Source of the DNA: Piper betle
Taxonomy: Eukaryota; Streptophyta; Magnoliopsida; Piperales; Piperaceae
DNA length: 64,000 nucleotides
Assembly (NCBI GenBank): GCA_033002965.1
Contig: JAURVB010000705.1
Coordinates: 1 to 64,000 of the forward strand
Direction: 5' to 3'
Below, one piece after another: positions 11,274-22,083 of this stretch (within the stretch, counting starts at the first letter, position 1; the number at the start of each line of letters is the position of its first letter). The notes below the pieces were generated by a model. The model saw only the letters and a program-made list of their open reading frames with translations, ran no database searches and was not told the origin of the DNA. Position numbers and translations under genes: made by a program.

Positions 11274-14200
11274 AAATTGCTTGTCAGCGACAGGAGGTTT
11301 GCGACTGTGAAATCCAATCGTAACTGAGCAACCACATTGAAACAAGTAATTTTTACGACCACCTTGCGAACACAAAACTAATTGCAAAATATATCTTAAT
11401 TAATTAAGATCACATTGTGGGTTCATTTTGAAATTAAATACGTACAAAAATTTTTATTGTGTTGCCTATTCAATAAATTAATATTTGGTACGCAATCCAA
11501 GGCACCCCGTACGTGACCCAAATTGATAAAATTTAAATATTTTTATCATTATAACCTTGATTAGGTAATTTAGGTAGTATTTTACCCCTCACAATCATCA
11601 AACACACAAAACTCAATATAAATATTAAAAAGTACAAACTTTATATAAAAATTAAAATTTTATAATGATTTAACAAATAAAATATATTAAATAATATACA
11701 AAAGTGATCAAAATGATATTATTTACATGATTTATATAAGACAATGCAAATCATGTAAAACAACTAAAGAAAAGGAAGATAAGCATACCCGAAGGAAGAA
11801 GAAGAGAAAGGGGGAAAAGGGGGAAAGAAAAGGGAGAAGAGGAGTAGGAGAAGGGTGGAAAAGTGAGGGAAGAGGGAGGAAAAAGGGAAGGGGCAGCTGC
11901 CAAGAGCAAAGGAGATGGGGGGAAGGGTGAGAGAGGGGAGGAAAGGGGCAGGGAAGGGTGAGAGAGGGAGGAAAGGGGCAGGGCAGCCAAGGGTTTTATA
12001 AAACTCCCTACCTGATGCCCGCACAAAGATGCCCTGGAGGTGCCCTTGTGCTCCGCGCAGGGCACGCGCACAACATACATGTGAAGCTCAAAGGCACTAG
12101 GAGGGTGCCCTTGTGCCCAACACTTAGCCACGACAAGATAAAAAAGGAATAAAAGAGAAAAATGGAAGGAAATGAAGGAAAGGAGGAAAGGAGGAAAGGA
12201 GGAAAAAGGAAAGAAAAAGAGTTGGAAAGACTTCTAACATGCGACTAGGCTTGGGGGTATGTAAATGATACATGCAACACAACTCTAACGTGACAAAGGA
12301 CCCTGAGCTAACTAAACACCTGGTATTATAATAAGGTCACGACTTGACAATTGAGGTCAACTGGAAATACTCAATGACGGATGCGCCAAATGCTCAAATT
12401 CAGAACAGCACATGAGGACTCACTTAGCGCTAACCCAATCGAATCGGACCTGCTACACTCTAACCGAGTCGATCCAAAGCCAAACCAGTCACAAATGCCC
12501 TAAATTGACAAGTCGGGTTTTACATTACATGCATTCCATAAAAATATATAAACACTAATGTATGTTATTATATTATATACATCTAAATTAACTTGTCTAC
12601 ATTGTTTAGTACATGTGATAATGAATGTACATGGATGTGATTTGATGTATAAAAGGTGGTTATAAGGTGGAATTTTCAATCCATGTTATGAGCAAGGAGT
12701 TGGGATATTTCTTGATTTTGCATTCTCATGTCTAAAAATTATTAATAATTTGGAAATTCTTTGACCTTGCAGAGGAGGAAGGTCAACCTACTTGGATTCA
12801 CTTGGATTCGGCCAACATGTGGGAGTGTCTCGTCCGGGATCACTAGGCTATTGATAGATTTTTGGAGCGATCAGAGAAAATAAGAAGAATCGATTGGCGG
12901 AGGAGGATGGTGAAATAACTTGTCATGTCAATGGATCTATTAGTTTAAAGATCCATGAAAAATATTTAGTATGAATACTTTTCTTCAATTATTTTGTTCA
13001 TCATTCGATTAGGTTTTAATTTATTTAAGTTCTTTTGGAATGCGGGAGAAAGAGCTGGGAGACCCTATCTCATGGTTAGTTTTTTTATCACATGCACTAG
13101 AAAAACAAAGGGAATGGTACACATGTCGAAAAGAAATATGAGGCTATGGTGTTAAATTTTCATATTTTATTTTATTTCTTGTACTTTTTAAATAATCAAA
13201 TAAGCGAGCTCAAATTTTTATTTAGAAATATATTTTTGTTGTGAAACTTACATAAGTTAGTTTGATTTGTATTGCGACATTATAATTTTATCTTCCACTA
13301 TTTGCTAAACGTTTAATTGTTGCCAACAATTTGATTAAACGAAGAATTATGGGTTGAAGGATTCTAGATTGTTTTTGCTTAACAAGAAGACACATGTGAA
13401 GACTAAACATTTCTTATTTGATGAAAGTGAAATTATTATATAAATGTGTAAATTTTGTGTGAAAATTGAATTATGAAATTGTGAAATATAAAATGTGAAA
13501 TTTATATAGGTGTGAAACTTTTTTAAGGTTTCATTTATAGGGGAGACTTGCTGATTTTTTTAAAAAAATTTATAATGATTTCATGAATAAGTTTCAAATA
13601 TATCAAATTTCTTTTTATTTAATGTCATATGATATTGTTATTTTGTGTATATTTTTTAAAAAACCTGTTAACTGATCTATGCTAATTAATAACATTTTTC
13701 TCGACTAGGGATCGAGAGAAAGCCAACATATGGTTTTAATCTTTCTAGCTCAGCATTGGTCATCCCTAAGGCACACCAATATGCAGTCGAAGAGGAAAAC
13801 AAGGGTTTGTATTATAGATTGAGATTTGCAATGACGGTAGTGCACCACTTTTCTGCCTGAGTCACGTAGATCTACTTCTTGTTAAGTCGATGATGTTGGG
13901 TTTGGTGATAGTACGATGAGCCAGACTCCTGAGCCTATGAGTCTTTCCTATGCCAGGTTGAGGATTTAGAAACCTGTGATTTGGATTAAAAGACAGAGAA
14001 CATGAGGATGGCGAAAGAGATATGGGTGGAGGATGATTCCCGAGACCGCTAGCTTACCTAGCTTCTTGATGAGAGAGATGTGTGACTGAGGGAGGAAGCC
14101 CAGACCAAAGATGATCGACTTGTCCAATTCATTACTACTGCTTTGAATGCTCAATTGTTTCATCATATGATGATCATATGTAAAGAACAACATCGTGACC

Positions 14201-14656
14201 CTGGTCATTATGACCATGATATGCCCCATCGTGATCCTCGTGCCCTTCCCTTGATATAGTTATAGGGTTTTTTTAATTAGATATTTAATTTATATTTCAC
14301 GTATGACATTGAATATTTTATAGTATTTTATATTTAACTTCTATTCTATATTTTTATATATATTTTGTCATCATGTCTATTTATTTATTTTGCAACCAAC
14401 TGATTTGTGACTGACACCTGACCACAATAATTTACTGACCAGAACAAAACCAATCATGAAGCAAAGTTGAAACTGAATTAGTTACAAATAATTAGCAACC
14501 AGCTTTGCAACTATTTTCGGTAACCTAGAAACCGAACTAAAACAGGCATGTCTGGTTGTTACTTTTGTGATTGGATTTTTTTCTGATCGCAAATTTTATT
14601 AGTAACGCTATCTACTACGACTAGATTGGCATTCAAAGACCAATCTTTTATTAGTG
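11274..14656. mobile_element. Candidate CACTA (En/Spm-like) element
   Basis: The left end reads CACTAATAGAAAAT and the right end, on the opposite strand, CACTAATAAAAGAT: matching inverted ends of about 14 bases that begin with the diagnostic CACTA. Just inside both ends are many short motifs built on GCGAC/GCAAC/GTGAC (11285-11400 and 14400-14600), as expected of CACTA subterminal repeats. The 3-base flanks are aca and act, so a target duplication is not clean. Inside are GA-rich low-complexity DNA (11764-11992) and scattered frames near 12770-12960 and 13980-14260 that could be remnants of transposon proteins, but no TNP2 domain can be read. Probably non-autonomous and old. Confidence 0.55.
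11764..12215 (+). repeat. Purine-rich low-complexity tracts
   Basis: 11764-11992 is almost entirely A and G (GGGGAAAAGGGGGAAAG-type runs, with a partial repeat of the GAGAGGGGAGGAAAGGGGCAGGG unit near 11930 and 11965). A second tract at 12165-12215 repeats GGAAA/GGAGGAAA. The long open frames that cross this region are by-products of the base composition. Confidence 0.8.
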
Positions 14657-15585
14657 ACTGCTTATCTTATTATTTAATCAAAATTTGTATATAAAATTAA
14701 ACTTTATCTTTTGCCGGTCGCATATGACACGATATCATATATTATATAAATCATATCATTATGTCTCACAAGGCAATGCAGTGTAGCTTCCTCACCTCCA
14801 AAATCAATGGCAGCACTTTCATGGAAATTTTTTCGGAAACGTACGAATTTAATTATGAACAACTGCGTAGCGAGAACAATTTATTGTGGCATGGTCCAGG
14901 AACGTTTTCTTGGGAATGATCGGAGTAGCTAGGACAGAAATTGTTCAAATTTTCATTTGAAATGTTTCTATGTAGATACAGATCTGAATAACGTACATGG
15001 GTCAAGCGTTTTAAGGCCGTTGAGGGGAATATACTTCTTGAGATACAAACATTCTGTTCCTGGTCAATTCCAATTAGAAATAAGCACAGTCCGTTGCTGT
15101 CCAATTGGCAACTTCATTGACAGGCAAACAAAACCAATCCTACCAAAGCCTTTACGTCTGCCTTCAAGACCAAGTCAAAAAACACACCATACATCAAGTT
15201 ACTACCTCCATCTTGGAAGGCCTCCAGAATCCCATCACCTTCTCTATTTCATAAAAAACTAGATCCATCACTTTCTCACTTAGTCCCATGTCTGCATCGC
15301 AACCACTCCGACAAACGTTCAATTGCATAAAAAATCATTCCCGTAAGAACACAGGCGGTAGATACTAGTCTGCAATGTAAGCAAAGTTAGGTGAAGATTA
15401 TAACATTTTTCTGCTACCAGCCGGAACCCTCTCCTTTCACTTCCTCCACCCTTCCCCGTTAATTCCTCTATGGGTCGTCCTCTGAACTCTTGCTCTAAGC
15501 CTAGAGAAACTTTCTGAAGCCAAAACAAGCAGGAATTGAAGGTTGTTTATCTGGTTTCTCTACCCTGCTTTTGTGGCATATCACA
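14657..15585. other. Upstream region of GAUT12
   Basis: No coding region supported. Open frames at 14853-15262 and 15319-15528 match nothing I know and lack splice context. The GAUT12 promoter and leader should lie in the last few hundred bases. Confidence 0.45.
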
Positions 15586-17673
15586 ATGCAGCTTCATATA
15601 TCGCCTAGCTTGAGACATGTCACCGTCTTGCCTGGGAAGGGGATGCGAGAATTTGCAAAGATGAAGGCCGGCAGCCGAAAAGTGTCGTATCGAGCGCTCT
15701 TCTACTTCCTTCTCATTCTGACGTTTTTGCTTCGGCTTGTCTTCGTGTTTACTGCCATGGATTCGCTTGATGGGGAGGCTACCTGTTCTTCCATCGGTTA
15801 GTCTCTTCCTTTCTCAGAATGGTCAAACTGCTCGCACAATTTTCATTGTTATTTTATGTCGTCTGATGTGGTGAAGTAATTGGCTCGTGGCAGGATGCAT
15901 GGGGCAGAGGTTGGGACCTCGGCTATGGGGAAGAAGACATGGCTCCAGTGTGCGTACTTATAGTCACTGCCTGCATATATAATCCGCTTGATTTATAACT
16001 AGTTTAGTAATGCAAGCATAGTTTTATGTTAACACACCATCATTCTGAAGCAAGTTTATCTTGTAATAGGATGTTCCGGAGGAGATGTACAATGTTCTTG
16101 AAGGGGCAGGGGATGATGTAGCTCAAATCCCAGAAACATTACAAGATTTCATCACACAAATGAAAACCAACCGATCAGACGCTAAAACCTTCGCTTCCAC
16201 CTTAAAAGTCATGGTACTTGTTGAGATTCAACTCATGTAAGTTAATCTTCTTCTCGCAGAAATTAATCAACCGTTCTTCAACATTTGGTTGTTGCAGGTC
16301 ACACAATTGGAGCAGAAAGCGAGGACTGCCAAGATACAAGAGTATTTGTACCGCCATGTAGCTTCCAGTAGCATCCCCAAGCAGCTCCATTGCTTGGCCC
16401 TTAGGCTGGCCGAGGAGCACTCCATCAATGCCGACGCCCGGCTGCCGTTGCCGGCGGCCGAGGACGTCCCGCGCCTCGTCGACAACTCATTCTACCATTT
16501 CGTCCTTGCCTCTGACAACATCCTCGCTGCATCTGTCGTGGCCAACTCCCTCCAACAGAACTCTCTCCAACCCAACAAGGTGGTGCTCCACATCATCACG
16601 GACCGGAAGACGTACGCTCCCATGCAGGCCTGGTTCTCCCTCCACCCGCTCTCCACTGCCATTCTGGATGTGAAGGGGCTGCACCATTTCGACTGGTTCA
16701 CCAAAGGGAAAGTCCCCGTGCTTGAAGCGATGGAGAAGGATCAGAGGGTACGATCCCAGTTTCGAGGTGGATCTTCTGCCATTGTCGCCAATGCCACCGA
16801 GAAGCCAATTGTGATCGCTGCCAAGCTCCAAGCTCTGAGTCCCAAGTACAACAACATCATGAACCACATTAGAATCAATCTCCCGGAGGTGATGCTTCAA
16901 ATTAATAGTCACTGACTGACATCGATCACTTCTTTTATATTGGCTCACAATTTAAATTTTATAACATGGTGATGTTGCAGCTGTTTCCGAGCTTGAAGAA
17001 GGTAGTGTTTCTGGACGATGACATTGTGGTACAGAGCGACCTTTCACCTCTGTGGGATATTGACTTGAAGGGGAAGGTGAATGGAGCAGTTGAGACGTGC
17101 AGAGGAAGAGACAAGTTTGTCATGTCCAAGAGATTCAGGAGCTATCTGAACTTCTCACATCCCCTGATATCAAGCAATTTCGATCCCGGCGAGTGCGCTT
17201 GGGCATATGGCATGAACATTCTCGACTTGGACGCATGGAGAAGTACCAACATTAGCCAAACTTACCATCACTGGCTGCAAAGGGTATTCCAAATTTCGCA
17301 ATAGACTCTCAGAAAGAACATCAAACTAGTTTTATGATCACAATCAGAATGTGTTTGTTAACAGTTGATTTGGTTTGATGTGCAGAATTTGGAGTCAGAT
17401 TTGAGCCTGTGGCAGTTGGGAACACTGCCGCCGGGGCTAATAGCATTCCATGGACATGTTCATGTGATAAACCCCTTTTGGCATATGCTGGGACTTGGGT
17501 ATCAAGAGAACACCACCGTCGCCGATGCTCAAAGGGCGGCGGTGGTGCATTTCAACGGCAGGGCCAAGCCATGGCTAGACATCGCCTTCCCCCATCTCCG
17601 GCCGTTATGGACCAAGTACGTCGACTTCTCGGACAAGTTCATCAAGTCCTGCCGTATCACTGGCGGCCCTTAG
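15586..17673 (+). CDS. GAUT12: Galacturonosyltransferase 12 (IRX8-type), secondary-wall xylan synthesis
   Basis: Six exons join in frame with GT-AG introns: 15586-15796, 15894-15949, 16070-16213, 16298-16888, 16981-17283, 17386-17673, giving 530 residues, close to the family's usual length. The N-terminus MQLHISPSLRHVTVLPGKG is the GAUT12 signature and fixes the start (an upstream in-frame ATG at 15571 is not conserved). A type II signal anchor lies at about 36-57, placing the enzyme in the Golgi lumen. The GT8 domain carries FLDDDIVVQ (about 344-352, metal and UDP-sugar binding), HFDWFTKGKVPVLEAM, and HFNGRAKPW (about 490-498). GAUT12/IRX8 is needed for glucuronoxylan in secondary walls and is thought to act on its reducing-end or pectin-linked primer. 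No defects were seen. Confidence 0.96.
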
Positions 17674-18399
17674 TGCACACATTTGTCAAGTGCCACACAG
17701 GGATAGGATCTTGTTTAGCATGTTTGTGGGAGCCATGGCCAGAACAGAGGCTTCATCTAAGCAGCCAAGTGATATGTTCTCCGTTGTTTACTTGATGATA
17801 AACGGAGAAAGAAAGATGTACCACCGCAGGTTACCACCATGAATTTTGGATCTTTTTTTCTGCGGGAAGGATGGAATTTTCTGCATGTATATGTAATATT
17901 GACACACATGTCAAACAAAATCATAGATTTTTTTAGCTTTTTTAAATTTCATATATATTATATTTGCCGGTACATCCCAACGAATTCTTTCTAAATAAGT
18001 TGTCGGAGGAAGGAATTTTGTCAATATCATTCAATTGAAATATGACACTTGATAGCTATGCTACGTAAGATAGATCAGTTTGGAGCAAGGATTGGCTCTT
18101 GCGTTGTGGAAAATGTACTCTTTCTGTTCCTAACCTTGACAAAAATATGTTATAATGCTTCCTTGCTAAGCAGAGGAGCAAGTGGTGCAAGCCACTCTCT
18201 TAACTAGAAGACACTATATATCAAGTTACCAACATTATAATTATAGACACCGTACCTGTCGAAACTAACAAGATAAGATAAGATGAGGAAATACAAGCAG
18301 TAAACCGATCAGAATTTGAACTATTTTCTATCTGTACTACAAATATGGTTGAGAGAACAAACCAAGTCAAGAGTTTAGCGATAGATAGGGATTGGTGAG
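17674..18399. other. GAUT12 3' flank and AT-rich spacer
   Basis: Probable 3' UTR of GAUT12 followed by AT-rich DNA. No gene seen. Confidence 0.45.
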
Positions 18400-18600
18400 T
18401 CCCGCATCGGTGGGCTTTAATCGTGATGGGCCATCGGACCAATCGGGTCGCATGGGCCAGACGCGGCCCATCAAGAAAGCGTTTGTGTATAAAAATATGA
18501 CCGTCGGGAAAACGGCGTTTAATTGGCGTCGCTAAATGAATGCAAATGCAACGCGTTTAACCGATAAAATTGATCGGCTCTTTCTCTCTTGATCTTATTC
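18400..18600 (+). promoter_or_regulatory. Orphan housekeeping-type promoter (site II motifs and TATA box)
   Basis: Three site II (TGGGCC) elements lie within 45 bases: 18427-18432, 18453-18458 and, on the other strand, 18465-18470. A TATA-like TATAAAAATA follows at 18488-18497, the right distance from a start site near 18520. Such clusters bind TCP factors and mark genes for ribosomal or organelle proteins. No gene follows: about 110 bases after the TATA box the sequence turns into a Helitron-like end. Confidence 0.5.
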
Positions 18601-18610
18601 TGCCCCATTC

Positions 18611-18660
18611 TCTCTTTTTATATGCTAGTCAAGAGCCCGGCGCAATGCGTGGGCTATACT
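18611..18660 (+). mobile_element. Helitron-like 5' terminus
   Basis: Begins TCTCTTTTTATATGCTAG and continues with the near-palindrome AGCCCGGCGCAATGCGTGGGCT. A TC start, an AT-rich stretch with CTAG, then a CCCG..GCAATGC..GGG hairpin is a common pattern of plant Helitron 5' ends. The matching 3' end (hairpin plus CTRR) was not identified, so the element's length is unknown. Confidence 0.45.
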
Positions 18661-21124
18661 TTAACCGTATAAAAATATTTATATCTTATAAGTATAATTT
18701 AAAGTTTAAACTCAAAAACAATATTGTACTTGGAAAAAATACTTATAATAAACTTAAATATACTATTAAAATTTAATCATGATCTAAAGACTTCATATTA
18801 GCTTTAACAATTAACTATTGTTCCTTTCTTTCTTCATTATAGGTAGTTTTATTAAACAAACTATATTTTTTAACTGAAATGAGAATTATAATTAATACAA
18901 TATTACAAAATGTAGAAAATTAGATTCTATTAGATATAAAGTAGTTGATTTATTTAATTTTATTTATATCCTTTTAGTTTTATAATTTGCAGTTAATTTA
19001 ATCAAATATTAAAATCAGAATAGCTTTTTCTATTAATTTAATGTTTAGTTATGCAAATGAATCATTGTGTTTTTAACAGTCTTAGCTGATTTATAGTCAA
19101 TGTAAACTAAAATTAATCCGCAATACAGTAAAAAAATGTTTGACAGACCTGAATGGCTAAGGACTGTAGAACCAATTGTTGTTGGATGGGGCATAAATTC
19201 ATATCCAAAGCTTCTTGTATTCTCTCACTACAAAAAGAGTTGATTTGCCTTTTATTGCCTACTAAGAAAAGTAGTTGTAAAGGAAATAATCAAGCCAGGA
19301 AACAACAGAACATCGAAGACTTGCACTGAGTGACTGAGCTACTAACAGGCATAAAGCAGTTCTATGTGGTCACTAACAAATCTCTTTAGTAATTGTTTCT
19401 CCGTATCTTATGATGTAAAAATATAACCTATAGTTGTCAATCCTCGGCCATTACTTAATGTGAAACCTCTAAATGCATTGCAGTACCTACCAAGAAGGAT
19501 AGAATAGACAACCTCAACCCATATAATATTAGCAATTAATTTGTTATTCTAATGTACCTATTTGGCCCTGTATAATATTCTTAGATCAATAAATAATATA
19601 CGAAAGAAACATTATGAGTTTCCTTCAAATGTGTCCAACCAAAAAGAGCTTGCTCGAATCGGCACAATGCGCAAGGAGCAACTTGTCTTCCCCCATGGCT
19701 TATTACACAGAGAATAAAGTCTGGATACCAGCTGCGCCTTTCTGTACCAGAAGCTTCTATAGTTAGCAGCAACTGCCTCACCTTCTCCACTAATTTCTTC
19801 AGCACATTGCATACTAAACTATGCACCTGTCACAATGGCATATAATACTTATCCAATCAAGTATTTGGTCAATAACCAAATCTTCAAAAGAAATCACAAA
19901 AACAATATTAGAGCTTCAATATATAATTTGGTGAACTATCAATTAATGCAAGTATGACGTTAGATATCTATACAACACGACTCATACACAATATGTCATT
20001 CAATAATGAGAGCAAATGCAGTTAGGATGAACTGCGGCCATTACAACAGTATTACCTTTATTTCGAATGATTTTAGATCGGTAACAACCATTTTAAGAAC
20101 TTCATCCCCATGGTTTTCCATCTATACAAGGATTTTAGTCGTTTTACCTAAGCACTAAAAAGAAAACAATAGCTGCAAACATTAAAAAATCAATAAAGTT
20201 GGAGTTTATCTAAACACATAAGAACAGATGCTTATTGTTAGAGCAATAGTCATAGGCAGTTGTTCACATAAATTCTATTTCATCAGTTATACATGAATGA
20301 ATCAAATAATTAGTAAATTAAATAAACCTGATGTAGATGAGAAAACTTTTAATGGCGATGATTGATCTAATAAACAAAATGTTCATATATAGAATCTGGA
20401 ACTATACCCGAAAGATGATGCGCTCTATAGGCTCCTAAAATAGGGCTTGAAATAGGTTTTATAAGCTTCTTTTAATTCAAAAGTTACACTAAAGTATAAA
20501 GTTCTCACATTTACCTATATACAAATTACCAGTTACCCTGAAATTGACCTGGGATTAACCCAACAAAACATTGAACCTATGAACTTCAAAATATGCGATG
20601 CTGGTGAAAATTGTAAATATTAAGCAGAGAACAATGATGAGAAAACAATTACAGAGCATCGTTGGTCGCAGTTGCCCGAGCCTTCGTCACCGTCCAAGCC
20701 CTCGACCTTAGCACGGCCGCCAATGCATCACCCATCGTCCCCTTCCATGCCGCTTCTTCATACATGCCAAGATCTCCAAGAATCATAGCCGAAAGTTGGG
20801 ACACTGACAGCGCCCACCGTGCCGATCAGGGCGCCTTCGGCATCATGTGTCCCGGTTGCCGCATGTTCACCCCGACCCTAGCGTCACCGGCACTACCACA
20901 TCATCCTCGTCTGGTGCCGCTTGGTCGTCGCGTCTGATATTGCGGCATCCACCGCAACGTACTTGTGTCGGACACTTTGTATCACACAAAATTCCTACAT
21001 ATCTTATCTCTTGGTTGCTAAAATTGGTTGATGAATAACTTCGCTATCTAATTGTCAGTAAATTCAATCCAATTTACTGACTTCTAATTTTAATTGTGAC
21101 TGTTTGTTAACTTTATTTGTGTTG
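18661..21124. other. Repeat-rich AT-rich region, possible decayed exons on the minus strand
   Basis: No gene can be called. On the minus strand, about 20800 down to 20660 reads an Ala-rich, helix-like stretch (MILGDLGMYEEAAWKG..., ending at a stop), and 19826-19581 is open for 81 codons. They could be exons of a dead gene, but I recognise neither and no consistent splice model emerges. At 19226 there is a lone CACTACAAAAAGAG, similar to a CACTA end. Confidence 0.3.
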
Positions 21125-22065
21125 ATGTTGTTGCAATGAACCTGACACAAGTTAGATTTACGTGTGGAGGAAGTGCAACTCGTTTGTGTTAATAGAGCGT
21201 TTTATAATGGTGATGGCATGTCATTTTTACTTTGTTCACAGCAATTGGTTGTTGACTGTACTATGTTGTTTTAATTATCGCAGGTTGTTGGTTTTTAGTT
21301 GAGATCATATGTTAACATTATTTATGGCTATTTTGTTGCGAGGAACTTGGTACAGAATGGAGTTGAAATGCACGAGCAGCTGGGATGTCTTTAGATGGAT
21401 TTGATGATTTCTTTTCATGGATGATGGTAATGACAATTGTTTAAAAAGATGTGACAGGTTGTTGGTTTTTTATCCAGGTTACTCAAGACAATCACTTAAA
21501 TTTGGTTGCTCTTTTCTTTTATTTTTGTTATTCTTCCTTAAAAGATGTAGTTAGTAACCTTTATGACAATTATATTTGCAAATATTGCAGAGGATGTGCG
21601 CGATTTTAGAGGGGGAAATAGGATTCTTGCTGAGAACAACTCAATTGCGTATGGAATTTTGCACCGTAGATGTCTACAACTCATTTTTGCAGTAGGGAGG
21701 GGATCTTTTGTCATATAAAATTTGGTTTTAGAATTACTATCATACTCTAATTGTTAGAAAATATCACTAAATCTGATCTAAGTTTCTGTTGTTCTTGTTT
21801 GATAGCCACCATTGTTGATGGAATTACTGTTCTAAGGAACCTGGTATATAGATTGGATTTATGTCCGGAGGGAGAAAATTTTATGTGTAGTGATGGAGCA
21901 CTCTGGATTTATGGCACACGTTATTTCCCTCTTGTCTCCAACATGGCCGTTGACCATGCTATATTACTATAATTTTATTGAATGCCTTTTCTTAGTTCTG
22001 GCTGTATGTTAATATTTTTGTGGTGATATTGTTGCAAGGAACCTGGTTCAAAGCAGAGCGGGAAC
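21125..22065 (+). repeat. Degenerate repeat built around a GGAACCTGGT motif
   Basis: A motif like TTGTTGCAAGGAACCTGGTxCA recurs near 21129, 21333, 21815 and 22031, with a related piece (CAGGTTGTTGGTTTTT) near 21283 and 21456. Spacing is about 204, 482 and 216 bases, which fits decayed units of roughly 205-240 bases with one unit too diverged to see. No coding capacity is evident. Confidence 0.4.
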
Positions 22066-22083
22066 GTCTAGAGGAGTTGGGTA

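Noticed and set aside
11751..12131. Ser/Pro/Phe-rich minus-strand frames of up to 126 codons
   Set aside because: Translation of a purine-rich low-complexity tract; no codon bias or domain.
19581..20937. Minus-strand gene with exons near 20800 and 19800
   Set aside because: Open stretches exist, but neither could be assigned to a family and no consistent splice sites join them.
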